Positions 8,734 to 18,851 of a stretch of 64,000 bases of DNA are shown here, piece after piece. The notes under the pieces were generated by a model. It worked only from the letters and a program-made list of their open reading frames with translations, was not told the origin of the DNA and did not search any database. Positions within the stretch are counted from its first letter, which is position 1. Each line of letters starts with the position of its first letter. Origin of the DNA: Stenotrophomonas ginsengisoli (lineage in GTDB: Bacteria; Pseudomonadota; Gammaproteobacteria; Xanthomonadales; Xanthomonadaceae); NCBI RefSeq assembly GCF_001431485.1, contig NZ_LDJM01000012.1, positions 62,001-126,000 of the forward strand. Reading direction: 5' to 3'. The translations under genes were made by a program, and so were the position numbers.

Positions 8734-9708
8734 TTACGGGCGACGCTCCAGCTCTTCCAGATCACGCGCCTTGGGCAGCAGGTCGGCCTTGGTCACCGCC
8801 AGCATGCCCATGGTCAGCAGCGGGCAGGCAATGAAGATCGAGGACAGCGTACCGATCACCGCGCCCAGCATCTGGCTCAGGGCCAGGCCTTCCAGCGAAC
8901 CGCCACCGTACAGGTACAGGGCCAGCACCGACAGGAAGAACACCACCGAGGTGATGATGGTGCGCGACAGGGTCTGGTTGAGCGAACGGTTCATGATCTC
9001 CATCGGCTCTTCGCGCAGCGAGCGGAAGTTCTCGCGCACGCGGTCGAAGACCACGATGGTGTCGTTGATCGAGAAGCCCATCACCGACAGCAGGCCGGCC
9101 AGCACGGTCAGATCGAACTCACGGCCAGTCAGCGAGAAGAACGCGGTGACCACCAGCACGTCGAACAGGGTGGTCAGGATCGCGACGATGGCGAACTTGG
9201 TCTCGAAGCGGAAGCCGATGTAGATCAGGAAGCCGATCATCACAAACAGCGCCGCGTAGACGCCGTTCATGGCCAGCTCCTTGCCCACCTGCGGGCCAAC
9301 GAACTCGGTGCTCATCACCGTGGCCGCATTGCCTTCCATCGACACCGCACGCAGCACGTCGGCCGCGGTCCGGTTGTTGGCATCACCGGCACTCTCGCCC
9401 TCGCCGGCTTGCTGCGGCTGCAGGCGGATCAGCACGTCCGAACCGGAACCGAAGCTCTGCACCTGGGCACCGGCATAGCCGGCTGCCTCCAGGTGCTCGC
9501 GCACGCCATCGATGTCGGCGGGTTTGTCAAAACGCACTTCCACCACGGTACCGCCGGTGAAATCCAGTGCGTAATTGAAGCCCTTGGTCGCAATCAGGCC
9601 GATGGAGGCAATGAACACCAGGGCCGCCAGGATCACCGCCGGCCAGCGCAGGCGCATGAAGTTGAAGTTGGTGCCGACCGGGATCAGGTGCAACGGGAAA
9701 ATGGTCAT
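8734..9708 (-). CDS. secF: Protein translocase accessory subunit SecF
   Basis: SecF pairs with SecD in the inner membrane and uses the proton motive force to finish protein export through SecYEG. The 324-residue protein has six hydrophobic segments. The first is followed by Ala-Leu-Asp-Phe-Thr-Gly-Gly-Thr near residue 50, the conserved periplasmic entry motif. Asn-Asp-Thr-Ile-Val-Val-Phe-Asp-Arg-Val-Arg-Glu-Asn lies near 215 and matches SecF motif 4. ATG 9708 is used, with GGGAGC upstream; it lies 13 bases past the secD stop, so the two are co-transcribed. A longer frame running into secD is rejected. Confidence 0.96.
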   Translation of the reverse strand: MTIFPLHLIPVGTNFNFMRLRWPAVILAALVFIASIGLIATKGFNYALDFTGGTVVEVRFDKPADIDGVREHLEAAGYAGAQVQSFGSGSDVLIRLQPQQAGEGESAGDANNRTAADVLRAVSMEGNAATVMSTEFVGPQVGKELAMNGVYAALFVMIGFLIYIGFRFETKFAIVAILTTLFDVLVVTAFFSLTGREFDLTVLAGLLSVMGFSINDTIVVFDRVRENFRSLREEPMEIMNRSLNQTLSRTIITSVVFFLSVLALYLYGGGSLEGLALSQMLGAVIGTLSSIFIACPLLTMGMLAVTKADLLPKARDLEELERRP

Positions 9709-9721
9709 GTCGGTGCTCCCG

Positions 9722-11572
9722 TCAGATGGCCAGGCTCTTGAGCTTCTTGCGACGGCTGTACCACAGCACGGCAAGGGCTCGCGAAACGGTGATTGCAGTG
9801 AACATCGAGGCGAAGATACCCACCACCATGGTCACGGCGAAGCCCTTCAGCGGGCCGGTACCGAAGGCGTACAGGGCAACGCCGGCCAGGATGCCGGTGA
9901 CGTTGGCGTCCAGGATGGTGCCCGAAGCCTTCTCATAACCTTCCACGATGGCCTTCTTGGCCGGCATGCCGGCACGCAGCTCCTCGCGGATACGCTCGTT
10001 GATCAGCACGTTGGCATCCACCGACAGACCGATGGACAAGGCCAGACCGGCAAAGCCCGGCAGGGTCATGGTGGCCCCGAACAGGGACATCACCGCCACC
10101 ACGATCAGCAGATTGAACAGCAGTGCGATCGAGGTGAAGATGCCGAACATGCGGTAGTAGATCAGGAAGAACAGCAGGGTGAACAGGAAGGCGTACAGCA
10201 CGGCGGTGACGCCCCGCTCCACGTTCTCCGCACCCAGCGACGGACCGACGATCTTTTCTTCGACAAAGTCCATCGGCGCGGCCAGCGAGCCGGAACGCAG
10301 CAGACGGGCCAGGCCTTCGGCCTCGGCCTTTTCCAGGCCGGTGGTCTGGAAGTTCTTGCCGAACACACCGTTGATGTTGGCCACCGAGATGACCTCTTCC
10401 TTGACCCGGAAGCTGCGCACTTCCTTGCCGTCGACCACGCTGACCTGCGGCACGCGCTCGGTGTAGACCACCGCCATCGGCTTGCCGACGTTGGCGCTGG
10501 TGAAGTCGAACATGCGCTGGCCACCGGCCGAGTTCAGGGTCACGCTGACGGCCGGCTGGCCGTTCTGGTCCTGCATGCTCTGCGCGGCCACCATCTGGTC
10601 ACCGGTGACGATCACGCGCTTGTTGAGCAGGATCGGGCCACGGCCGTCGCGCTGCTGGTAGATCTTCGCTTCCGGCGGCACCCGGCCGGTGGCCAGGGCG
10701 TCGGCGGCATTGCCGTCGACCACGGCGCGGTATTCCAGGGTGGCGGTCGCGCCGATCATGCGCTTGGCTTCGGCGGTGTCCTGCACGCCGGGCAGCTGCA
10801 CCACGACGCGGTTCTCGCCCTGACGCTGGATGATCGGTTCGGCCACGCCCAGCTCGTTGACGCGGTTGCGCAGGGTCAGGATGTTCTGTTCGATCGCACC
10901 GGCAGTAATGGTGGCGATTTCCGCATCCGGCACCTGCATGGTCAGGCGGTTGTCCTGCAGGTCATAGCTGAAGGTCGGCTGCGACTTGAACAAGGCCTGG
11001 CGGCCACGGTCTCCGGCATCGGCGGCGGCCGACGGGCTCAGGGTGGCCACGATGCTGTGCTCCACCCGCTCCACCGACTGGTACGGCACCCGGGCCTCAC
11101 GCAGGGCCACGCGCACGTCTTCGGCATAGGCCTCCATGCGCTTTTCCAGGGCGGCCTTCTGGTCCACTTCCAACACGAAGTGCACACCGCCCTGCAGGTC
11201 AAGGCCCAGCACCATCGGCTTGGCGCCGAGGTTGGCCAGCCAGTCCGGCACGGTGGAGGCCAGGTTCAGGGCGACCATGTACTGCTCGCCCAGCGGCTGG
11301 CGCAGGGCTTCATTGGCAGCGGTCTGCGCCTTCAGGTCCGGCAGGCGCACCAGCAGGCTCTGGCCTTCCACGGCCACCGACTTGGCGCTGACGCCAGCGC
11401 CGTCAAGCAGGCCTTCCACACGGGTGACCAGGGCCTGGTCCAAGGTGGCGCCGCGGTTGGCGGTGATCTGTACCGAGGGGTCTTTCTGATAGATGTTGGG
11501 CAGCGCGTAGATCGCGCTGATGGCCAGCACCAGCAGGATGACAAAGTACTTCCAGCGGGGAAATTCAAGCAT
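9722..11572 (-). CDS. secD: Protein translocase accessory subunit SecD
   Basis: The 616-residue inner-membrane partner of SecF has an N-terminal membrane segment (residues 7-25) and a large periplasmic domain. Gly-Leu-Asp-Leu-Gln-Gly-Gly-Val-His, near residue 122, is the SecD signature. A block of five membrane segments near the C-terminus contains Gly-Leu-Ser-Val-Asp-Ala-Asn-Val-Leu-Ile-Asn-Glu-Arg-Ile. Length matches E. coli SecD (615). It follows yajC and precedes secF, the universal gammaproteobacterial order. Confidence 0.97.
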   Translation of the reverse strand: MLEFPRWKYFVILLVLAISAIYALPNIYQKDPSVQITANRGATLDQALVTRVEGLLDGAGVSAKSVAVEGQSLLVRLPDLKAQTAANEALRQPLGEQYMVALNLASTVPDWLANLGAKPMVLGLDLQGGVHFVLEVDQKAALEKRMEAYAEDVRVALREARVPYQSVERVEHSIVATLSPSAAADAGDRGRQALFKSQPTFSYDLQDNRLTMQVPDAEIATITAGAIEQNILTLRNRVNELGVAEPIIQRQGENRVVVQLPGVQDTAEAKRMIGATATLEYRAVVDGNAADALATGRVPPEAKIYQQRDGRGPILLNKRVIVTGDQMVAAQSMQDQNGQPAVSVTLNSAGGQRMFDFTSANVGKPMAVVYTERVPQVSVVDGKEVRSFRVKEEVISVANINGVFGKNFQTTGLEKAEAEGLARLLRSGSLAAPMDFVEEKIVGPSLGAENVERGVTAVLYAFLFTLLFFLIYYRMFGIFTSIALLFNLLIVVAVMSLFGATMTLPGFAGLALSIGLSVDANVLINERIREELRAGMPAKKAIVEGYEKASGTILDANVTGILAGVALYAFGTGPLKGFAVTMVVGIFASMFTAITVSRALAVLWYSRRKKLKSLAI

Positions 11573-11633
11573 TGCTTTGGTCCCGTGCGGCCCCAGCCGC
11601 GCCGGGACCGCGTCCAGTAAGGAGGTATGACGC

Positions 11634-11969
11634 TTAGACAGCCGACTTCAGGGTGCCCTTGGGCAGGACATTGCCGATGGAGGCCTTCTGCACGCGGATG
11701 CGCACGCCATCGGCCACTTCGACGGAGACGAAGTTGTCGCCGATGTCGGTGACCACACCGGCGATGCCGCCGGCGGTGAGCACTTCATCACCCTTGCTGA
11801 TCTTCTCCAGCATCGCCTTGTGTTCCTTCTGGCGCTTCATCTGCGGGCGGATCATCAGGAAGTACATGATCGCGATCAGCACGATCGGGAACAGCAGGGT
11901 GCCGAAGCCGGCGCCAGCCGGAGCCGGAGCAGCGGCGACGACAGGAATCAGGGAAGCGGTCAGGGTCAT
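11634..11969 (-). CDS. yajC: Sec translocon accessory protein YajC
   Basis: YajC is a single-pass inner-membrane protein that associates with SecDF. The 111-residue product has one hydrophobic span at about residues 20-42, containing Pro-Ile-Val-Leu-Ile-Ala-Ile-Met-Tyr-Phe-Leu-Met-Ile-Arg-Pro-Gln. A cytoplasmic domain with Gly-Asp-Glu-Val-Leu-Thr-Ala-Gly-Gly-Ile follows. Length equals the E. coli protein (110). ATG 11969 gives the normal short N-terminus; the frame extends 13 codons upstream without support. It sits 61 bases ahead of secD. Confidence 0.95.
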   Translation of the reverse strand: MTLTASLIPVVAAAPAPAGAGFGTLLFPIVLIAIMYFLMIRPQMKRQKEHKAMLEKISKGDEVLTAGGIAGVVTDIGDNFVSVEVADGVRIRVQKASIGNVLPKGTLKSAV

Positions 11970-12093
11970 TGGGTATTTCCTTGGGTTGGGCCGTCGGCAC
12001 TCAGGCACCGGCGGTCACGAAAAATTTACAGCCACTGAGTATGCCACGCCGATATAGCGGCGTGGCCGCAGCCTTTCAAGGGGTGGCATGCAT

Positions 12094-13236
<1,143 letters not shown>

Positions 13237-13300
13237 TCACTTCTAATGCCGCCATTGTCGCCCAGCGCGCCGGCTACGCCCAGCCTGCCGCTGTCCCGGT

Positions 13301-14293
13301 TCAGTCAAAAAAGACCGGTGACGGGTCCTCCCAGGCCAGGCGCACGGTGCTGCCCGGTGCCGGCGGCTGCAGCCCGAGCAGTGCCTCGACCCGGTTGCCA
13401 TCGGCCAGACGCAGCATGCCGACATGGTCCGGGCCGCGGAAATGCACGGTTTCCACCATCGCCACCAGCAGACCGTCATCTGCCAGGCGCAGGTGCTCCG
13501 GGCGCACCAGCACCCGGTCGTTGCCCTGCCCCAGCAAGGCGGCCGGCAGCAGGCTGCCGCGGCCGATGAAACCGGCCACCTCGGCCGTGGCCGGACGCCG
13601 GTACAGCTGCTGCGGGGAATCGAACTGCAGCAGCGCCCCGTCGGCCATCACCCCGATGCGGTCGGCCATGGCAAACGCCTCGGCCTGGTCATGGGTGACC
13701 ATCAGCACCGTGGTGCCGGCGGCCTTGAGCATCTGCTGCAGCTCGCCGGCCAGGCGCTGGCGGGTGTCCACATCCAGGTTGGAGAACGGCTCGTCCAGCA
13801 ACAGCAGCTCCGGCGCCGGCGCCAGCGCACGGGCCAGGGCCACGCGCTGCTGCTGGCCACCGGACAGTTCATGCGGGTAGCGCCGGCCATGGTCTTCCAG
13901 GCCCACCTGCAGCAACAGCTCATGCACCCGTTGCCGGCGCACGGCGGGCGCTTGCCGGCGCAGGCCGAAACCGACATTGGCCGCCACATCCAGATGCGGG
14001 AACAGGGCGTAATCCTGGAACATCAGGCCGACCTGGCGCTGTTCGGGCGGCTGCTGGCCGGCGGTATCGGCCACAACCCGCCCGGCAATGTGGATGCGCC
14101 CGCCACGCACCGGCTCAAAGCCGCTGATCGCACGCAGCACCGTGGTCTTGCCGCAACCCGAAGGCCCCAGCAGGCAGCCGATCTGGCCGCGCTCCAGGGC
14201 CAGGCTGACCCCGCTGACCACGGGCCGGTAACCGCGCCCGCTGCCATACCCCAGTTCCAGATCCTGCAACTGCAGTTGTGCCTGTGCGTTCAT
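13301..14293 (-). CDS. fbpC: Ferric iron ABC transporter ATPase (FbpC type)
   Basis: The cytoplasmic ATPase that powers ferric-ion import. The 330-residue protein has Walker A GPSGCGKTT (about 43-51), a Q-loop Phe-Gln-Asp-Tyr-Ala-Leu-Phe-Pro-His, the ABC signature Leu-Ser-Gly-Gly-Gln-Gln-Gln-Arg, and Walker B Leu-Leu-Leu-Leu-Asp-Glu-Pro-Phe-Ser-Asn-Leu-Asp. The switch histidine is in Val-Thr-His-Asp. A C-terminal TOBE-like extension (about 240-330) places it in the polyamine/iron/sulfate importer group. Its ATG overlaps the permease stop as ATGA (14290-14293). Iron specificity rests on the neighbouring binding protein. Confidence 0.9.
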   Translation of the reverse strand: MNAQAQLQLQDLELGYGSGRGYRPVVSGVSLALERGQIGCLLGPSGCGKTTVLRAISGFEPVRGGRIHIAGRVVADTAGQQPPEQRQVGLMFQDYALFPHLDVAANVGFGLRRQAPAVRRQRVHELLLQVGLEDHGRRYPHELSGGQQQRVALARALAPAPELLLLDEPFSNLDVDTRQRLAGELQQMLKAAGTTVLMVTHDQAEAFAMADRIGVMADGALLQFDSPQQLYRRPATAEVAGFIGRGSLLPAALLGQGNDRVLVRPEHLRLADDGLLVAMVETVHFRGPDHVGMLRLADGNRVEALLGLQPPAPGSTVRLAWEDPSPVFFD

Positions 14294-15963
14294 TGTCCTG
14301 CCCTCGGCGGCGCCGGCACCTGCCCTGCTGCCGGCTGGCCACCGGCACGGGCCAGGGCAATCACCGGCAACAGGCCGGCCAGCACGATCAGCAGCGCCGC
14401 CAGCGCGCCTTCCTCATAGGTTCCCCGCGCCGCCTCGGCATACAGCCAGGTGGCCAGGGTCTCGAAATTCATCGGCCGCAACACCAGGGTGGCCGGCAGT
14501 TCCTTCATCGTATCGACAAACACCAGCAAGGCAGCGGCGGCCAGCGAGGGGCGCAGCAGCGGCAGGTGGACCCGGCCCAGGGTAGCCAGCGGCCCCTCGC
14601 CCAATGCCGCCGATGCCGCATCCAGCGACGGCGGGATCCGGCTCATCCCCGCCTCGATGCTGCCGATGGCCACGGCCAGAAAACGCAGGGTGCAGGCCAG
14701 CACCAGCACCCACAGCGTGCCCATCAGCACCAAGCGCGCCTGGCCGCCGAAGCTGATCAGCAGATCGGACAGCATCCGGTCCAGGCCGCCCAGCGGCAGC
14801 AACAGGCCAATGGCCATCACCGTGCCCGGGATGGCATAGCCCAGGCTGGCGCTGCGGTTGGCAATGCCGGCCAGCAGCTCGCTGCGGCTGCGGGCATTGC
14901 GGCGTACCGCCCAGCACACCACCACGGCCAGCAGCAGCGCCGCTGCCGTGGTGAGCAGCGCAATCATCAGCGTGTTGCCCAGCGCGTGCAGCAACTGCGC
15001 CGAGGCCCCGTCACTGCGCAGGCGCTGCCACGCTTCCCACATCAGGTAGCCGGCCGGCGCGGCGAAACCGGCCAGTACCGGCACGCTGCCCAGCCCCAGG
15101 GCCAGTACGGCGCGCCCTCCGCGCAGGCGTTGCGCCTGCATCGGCCGCGGCCGCAGGGTGGTTTCATAGCGCTGGCGGCGCCGGGCGAAACGTTCCAGCG
15201 CGACCAGGGCCAGCACGATGACCAGCATCGACAGCGCGATCTGCGCTGCACCGGCCAGGTCCGAACGGGTCACCCAGGTGGTGTAGATGGCCACGGTCAG
15301 GGTCTGCACGCCGAGAAATTCCGACGCGCCGATGTCATTGAGGGTTTCCAGCAGCACCAGCACCACGCCCACGGCAATGGCCGGGCGTGCCAGCGGCAAG
15401 GCCACCCGGAAAAACACCGCTACCGGCCCGGCACCGAGGCTGCGCCCAGCCTCCAGCAGGCTGGCGGCCTGGGTCGCAAACAGCGCGCGGGTGGTCAGGT
15501 AGACATAGGGGTACAGCACCAGGGCCAGCAGCACGATGCAGCCGGCCAGGTGGCGGATGTCGGGCAGGCGCCAGTCACGCGGACTGTCATGACCCAGCAC
15601 CCAGCGCAGGGCACCCTGCACCGGGCCCAGCGGGTGCAGCAGGTCCAGGTAGGCGTAGGCCACGATATAGGTAGGCACTGCCAGTGGCAGCAGCAAGGCC
15701 CAGGACAGCAGCCGACGGCCGGGAAAGTCATAGGCGGTGACCAGCCAGGCACAACCGGTACCGATGACCGCCACCAGCGCCCCGACCCCGCCCAGCACAA
15801 GCAGGGTATTGGTGGCAGCCCGTGGCAGCACGCTGGCCAACAGGTGCTGCCACAGATCGGTGCGCACCTGCGCCCCGGCCCAGGCCAGGGACAGCACCGG
15901 GGCCAGGGCCACGGCGGCAATGATCAGGGCGGCCAGAAGCCAACGGGTACGCGAAGCAGGCAT
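14290..15963 (-). CDS. fbpB: Ferric iron ABC transporter permease, fused double permease (FbpB type)
   Basis: A 557-residue inner-membrane protein with about twelve hydrophobic segments in two repeats. Each repeat carries the importer EAA loop (for example Leu-Glu-Ala-Gly-Arg-Ser-Leu-Gly-Ala-Gly-Pro in the first half). FbpB-type iron permeases have this fused two-in-one architecture, so one chain could form the whole channel. ATG 15963 (MPASRTRWLL) is used; the frame upstream to 16017 is unlike a membrane-protein start. It lies 58 bases after fbpA and overlaps fbpC by four bases. Confidence 0.88.
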   Translation of the reverse strand: MPASRTRWLLAALIIAAVALAPVLSLAWAGAQVRTDLWQHLLASVLPRAATNTLLVLGGVGALVAVIGTGCAWLVTAYDFPGRRLLSWALLLPLAVPTYIVAYAYLDLLHPLGPVQGALRWVLGHDSPRDWRLPDIRHLAGCIVLLALVLYPYVYLTTRALFATQAASLLEAGRSLGAGPVAVFFRVALPLARPAIAVGVVLVLLETLNDIGASEFLGVQTLTVAIYTTWVTRSDLAGAAQIALSMLVIVLALVALERFARRRQRYETTLRPRPMQAQRLRGGRAVLALGLGSVPVLAGFAAPAGYLMWEAWQRLRSDGASAQLLHALGNTLMIALLTTAAALLLAVVVCWAVRRNARSRSELLAGIANRSASLGYAIPGTVMAIGLLLPLGGLDRMLSDLLISFGGQARLVLMGTLWVLVLACTLRFLAVAIGSIEAGMSRIPPSLDAASAALGEGPLATLGRVHLPLLRPSLAAAALLVFVDTMKELPATLVLRPMNFETLATWLYAEAARGTYEEGALAALLIVLAGLLPVIALARAGGQPAAGQVPAPPRAGQ

Positions 15964-16021
15964 GCACATCCACCGGTGACGGTGCTGCCCGGGTGGACAG
16001 CACCGACGTTGCATCAAGCCA

Positions 16022-17098
16022 TCAGTTGTCGAAACCGACCTTGTCCACCAGCTCGCTGGCCAGCTTGCGGTTGGCCACCACCTCGGCCAAGGGCAACGGG
16101 TCGATGTTCATCGCACCGAAGCTGGCCACCACCGGGTCCAGCTCGACCCCGGCACGCACCGGGTATTCGTAGTTGGCCCGGGCATACAGGCTCTGCGCCT
16201 GCTCGCCGACCAGGTATTCCAGCAGCTTGACCGCGTTGTCGCGGTTGGGCGCATGCCGGGCCACGGCCGCACCGGAGATATTGACGTGGGTACCGCCGTT
16301 GTCGGCGGCAAACACCGGGCGCACGACCTGGATCGCATCGCCCCAGGCACGCTGCTCGCTGCCTTCCTCGGCATTTTTCATGCGGCCCACGTAATAGGCG
16401 TTGGCAATGCCGATGTCGCAGATGCCGGCCAGGATGTCGCGGGCCACATCGCGGTCACCGCCTGCCGCCTTGCGGGCCAGGTTGCCCTTGACCGCGCTCA
16501 GCCAGCTCTCGGTGGCCTGGGCGCCGTTGTGGGCGATCATCGCCGCGAACAGGCTGGTGTTGTACGGGTGCTGGCCCGAGCGGATGCACACCCGGCCCTT
16601 CCATTTTTCATCGGCCAGGTCTTCGTAGGTGAAACCGCTCAGGTCCAGGTCCTTGTCGGCATACACCACGCGGTCGCGCAGTGACAGGGCGAACCACTGG
16701 CCGTCGGCGCTGCGCAGATGGGCCGGAATGGCGGCAGTGAGCACGGCCGAATCGATGGCCTGGGTGTGGCCGGCTTCGACCACGTCGAGCAGGCGGCCGG
16801 TGTCCGCGGTCATCAGCACGTCGGCCGGTGAGCGCTCACCTTCGGCGGCCAGGCGCTCGGTCAGGCCATCACGCAACATCACGGTATTGACCTTGATCCC
16901 GGTTTCGGCAGTAAAGGCGTCCAGCAGCGGCTGGACCAGGCCCGGCTCGCGGGTGGTGTACAGGTTCAACTCGCCCTTGCCCGCCGTGGCGGCCGGGGCC
17001 GCGGCACTGTCGGCCGGGGCCTTGTCGCCACAGGCGCTGAGCAGCAAGGCGGTGGTAATGGCAGCCATCAGGCCGGCGGCGCGCTTCGGATGCAGCAT
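16022..17098 (-). CDS. fbpA: Ferric iron ABC transporter substrate-binding lipoprotein (FbpA type)
   Basis: A 358-residue periplasmic receptor that should bind Fe(III) and deliver it to FbpB. The N-terminus has a lipoprotein signal ending Leu-Leu-Ser-Ala-Cys (Cys near 23), so it is probably membrane-anchored, whereas classical FbpA is soluble. The mature protein starts Glu-Leu-Asn-Leu-Tyr-Thr-Thr-Arg. It has the iron-ligand Tyr-Tyr pair in Ile-Ala-Asn-Ala-Tyr-Tyr-Val-Gly and a Gly-Gln-His-Pro-Tyr-Asn segment typical of family-1 iron-binding proteins. ATG 17098 has a GGAGAT Shine-Dalgarno. A Fur-like dyad lies about 55 bases upstream. Confidence 0.9.
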   Translation of the reverse strand: MLHPKRAAGLMAAITTALLLSACGDKAPADSAAAPAATAGKGELNLYTTREPGLVQPLLDAFTAETGIKVNTVMLRDGLTERLAAEGERSPADVLMTADTGRLLDVVEAGHTQAIDSAVLTAAIPAHLRSADGQWFALSLRDRVVYADKDLDLSGFTYEDLADEKWKGRVCIRSGQHPYNTSLFAAMIAHNGAQATESWLSAVKGNLARKAAGGDRDVARDILAGICDIGIANAYYVGRMKNAEEGSEQRAWGDAIQVVRPVFAADNGGTHVNISGAAVARHAPNRDNAVKLLEYLVGEQAQSLYARANYEYPVRAGVELDPVVASFGAMNIDPLPLAEVVANRKLASELVDKVGFDN

Positions 17099-17152
17099 GG
17101 ACTTATCTCCGGAAGTGGTCGTCGGCCCGGCCACCTTGGCCGGACCTGCAGA

Positions 17153-17167
17153 TGAGAACTTATATCA
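17153..17167. promoter_or_regulatory. Fur-box-like 7-1-7 dyad upstream of fbpA
   Basis: TGAGAAC-T-TATATCA matches the Fur 7-1-7 consensus TGATAAT-n-ATTATCA at 10 of 14 positions. It lies between queA and fbpA, 55-69 bases before the fbpA start, where iron repression of fbpABC would be expected. The match is moderate. Confidence 0.4.
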
Positions 17168-17193
17168 TTTCCAGGCCATCAACCCTGACCGGA

Positions 17194-18249
17194 TCAGGCG
17201 TCTTGTGCATCCTGCGGGCCGGGGAACAACAGCATCGCATCGCCGTAGCTGAAGAAGCGATAGCGCTGCTCGATCGCGTGCGCGTAGGCGGCAAACACCC
17301 GGCTGCGTCCGGCAAACGCGCTGATCATCATCAGCAGGGTGCTCTCGGGCAGGTGGAAGTTGGTCACCATCGCATCGACGCTGGTGATGCGGTAACCGGG
17401 GGTGATGAAGATCCGGGTCTCGCCCTGCCACGCTGACAGCACACCGTCGCTGGTGGCACTTTCCAGCGCGCGCACCACCGTGGTGCCCACACCGATGACG
17501 CGCCCACCGGCCGCACGCGTGGCCTTGATCCGGTCCACCAGCTCCTGGCTGACCCAGGCCCGCTCGCTGTGCATCTGGTGCTGGGCCAGGTCATCCACGC
17601 GCACCGGCTGGAAGGTACCCGCGCCCACATGCAGGGTGATGTGGCCGACCTGCACCCCGCGTACGCGCAGACGTTCGAGCAGAGCCTGATCAAAATGCAG
17701 GCCGGCCGTGGGTGCAGCCACCGCACCGGCCTCCTTGGCAAACACGGTCTGGTAGCGCTGCTTGTCGGCGTTTTCCACATCACGGGTGATGTAGGGCGGC
17801 AGCGGCAGGCGGCCGGCCTGCTCCAGCCAATCCTGCAGGTCGCCAGGCACATGCAGGCGCAGCAGGTAAAACTCGCCATCGCGGCCCAGTACCTCGGCTT
17901 GGCCGCCGGCATCCAGGTCGATGAAGCTGCCGGGCTTGGGCGACTTGCTCACCCCCACCTGGGCACGTACATCGTGCTCGCCAAGCAGGCGTTCGATCAG
18001 GATCTCGACCCGGCCGCCGGTGGCCTTGGCCCCGAACAGGCGCGCCGGGATCACCCGGGTGTTGTTGAACACCAGCAGGTCACCGGGCTGCAGCAGCTGG
18101 TCCAGATCGCGCACATGCCGGTCATCAAAGGCCTGCGGCGCTGGCGGCACCAGCAGCAGGCGACTGGCCGAGCGCTCGGCCAACGGGGCCTGGGCGATCA
18201 GTTCGGAGGGCAGGTGGTAATCGAAATCGGACTTCTTCAACGCCGGCAA
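17194..18249 (-). CDS. queA: tRNA preQ1(34) S-adenosylmethionine ribosyltransferase-isomerase
   Basis: QueA adds the epoxycyclopentane ring to preQ1 in tRNA using the ribose of SAM, after Tgt. The 351-residue protein has Phe-Asp-Tyr-His-Leu-Pro-Ser-Glu-Leu-Ile-Ala-Gln near the start, Val-Phe-Asn-Asn-Thr-Arg-Val-Ile-Pro-Ala-Arg near 60, and Ala-Ala-Pro-Thr-Ala-Gly-Leu-His-Phe near 185. Further hallmarks are His-Val-Gly-Ala-Gly-Thr-Phe and Met-Val-Thr-Asn-Phe-His-Leu-Pro-Glu-Ser-Thr-Leu. No ATG or GTG is available at the N-terminus, so the start is TTG at 18249 or 18240; an in-frame stop lies just upstream. Confidence 0.95.
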   Translation of the reverse strand: MPALKKSDFDYHLPSELIAQAPLAERSASRLLLVPPAPQAFDDRHVRDLDQLLQPGDLLVFNNTRVIPARLFGAKATGGRVEILIERLLGEHDVRAQVGVSKSPKPGSFIDLDAGGQAEVLGRDGEFYLLRLHVPGDLQDWLEQAGRLPLPPYITRDVENADKQRYQTVFAKEAGAVAAPTAGLHFDQALLERLRVRGVQVGHITLHVGAGTFQPVRVDDLAQHQMHSERAWVSQELVDRIKATRAAGGRVIGVGTTVVRALESATSDGVLSAWQGETRIFITPGYRITSVDAMVTNFHLPESTLLMMISAFAGRSRVFAAYAHAIEQRYRFFSYGDAMLLFPGPQDAQDA

Positions 18250-18298
18250 CTCAGGACAACAGGGGGCATCAGTTTACGCCCCTGCGCCGCTGCCGCCT

Positions 18299-18730
18299 TC
18301 AGCGCTCGAACTTGGTGCCCAGGATTACCGCCGTGGTGGTGCGCTCTACCCCGTCAATGGCACCGATCGCGTCAGTCAGTTCATCCATCGCCGCCACCCC
18401 GTCCACCGCCGCCATCGCCACCAGGTCATGCACACCGCTGACCGAATGCAGACTGTGCACCGCGGCGATGGCCTGCAGCGCGCGCACCACGGCCGGCATC
18501 TTCTTGGGCAGCACAGTGATGGAGATATGCGCACGCACCTGGCCGCGCTCGTGGGCCTGGCCCAGACGGACGGTGTAACCGGCAATCACCCCGGCCTGCT
18601 CAAGGCGCTCGATCCGGCTCTGCACCGTGGTGCGCGAAACGCCCAGCCGCCGGGCCAGCGAAGCGGTGGAAGCACGTGCATCGGCACGCAGCAGGTCGAG
18701 CAATTGAATGTCTGCGCTGGAAATCGTCAC
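18299..18730 (-). CDS. Lrp/AsnC family transcriptional regulator
   Basis: A 143-residue regulator. An N-terminal winged helix-turn-helix (about 5-55) contains Ala-Arg-Arg-Leu-Gly-Val-Ser-Arg-Thr-Thr-Val-Gln-Ser-Arg-Ile. A RAM ligand-binding/oligomerisation domain (about 65-143) follows, with Gly-Val-His-Asp-Leu-Val-Ala. Lrp/AsnC proteins form octamers that sense amino acids. The gene is divergent from a class III aminotransferase across a 121-base gap, an arrangement that commonly means it controls that neighbour and itself. The likely ligand is the amine or amino acid used by the aminotransferase; which one cannot be told. Confidence 0.92.
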   Translation of the reverse strand: MTISSADIQLLDLLRADARASTASLARRLGVSRTTVQSRIERLEQAGVIAGYTVRLGQAHERGQVRAHISITVLPKKMPAVVRALQAIAAVHSLHSVSGVHDLVAMAAVDGVAAMDELTDAIGAIDGVERTTTAVILGTKFER

Positions 18731-18796
18731 TTTGCCAGATTCCTTTCGTCACTTTGCCGAAACATGCCGGTGATTTGAGCAGAATAGCTCTGCCAT

Positions 18797-18826
18797 TTGT
18801 AGTGTCTGAACGGTTACAACTATCTA
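18797..18826 (+). promoter_or_regulatory. Candidate promoter and dyad in the Lrp/aminotransferase divergent region
   Basis: TTGTAG (18797-18802) and TATCTA (18821-18826), 18 bases apart, could form the aminotransferase promoter. TTGTA (18797-18801) and TACAA (18815-18819) make an inverted repeat inside it. Lrp/AsnC sites are often AT-rich dyads of this kind, so it is also a candidate operator. Both roles are inferred. Confidence 0.35.
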
Positions 18827-18851
18827 CAGACAAAATAATGATGGATTCAGC

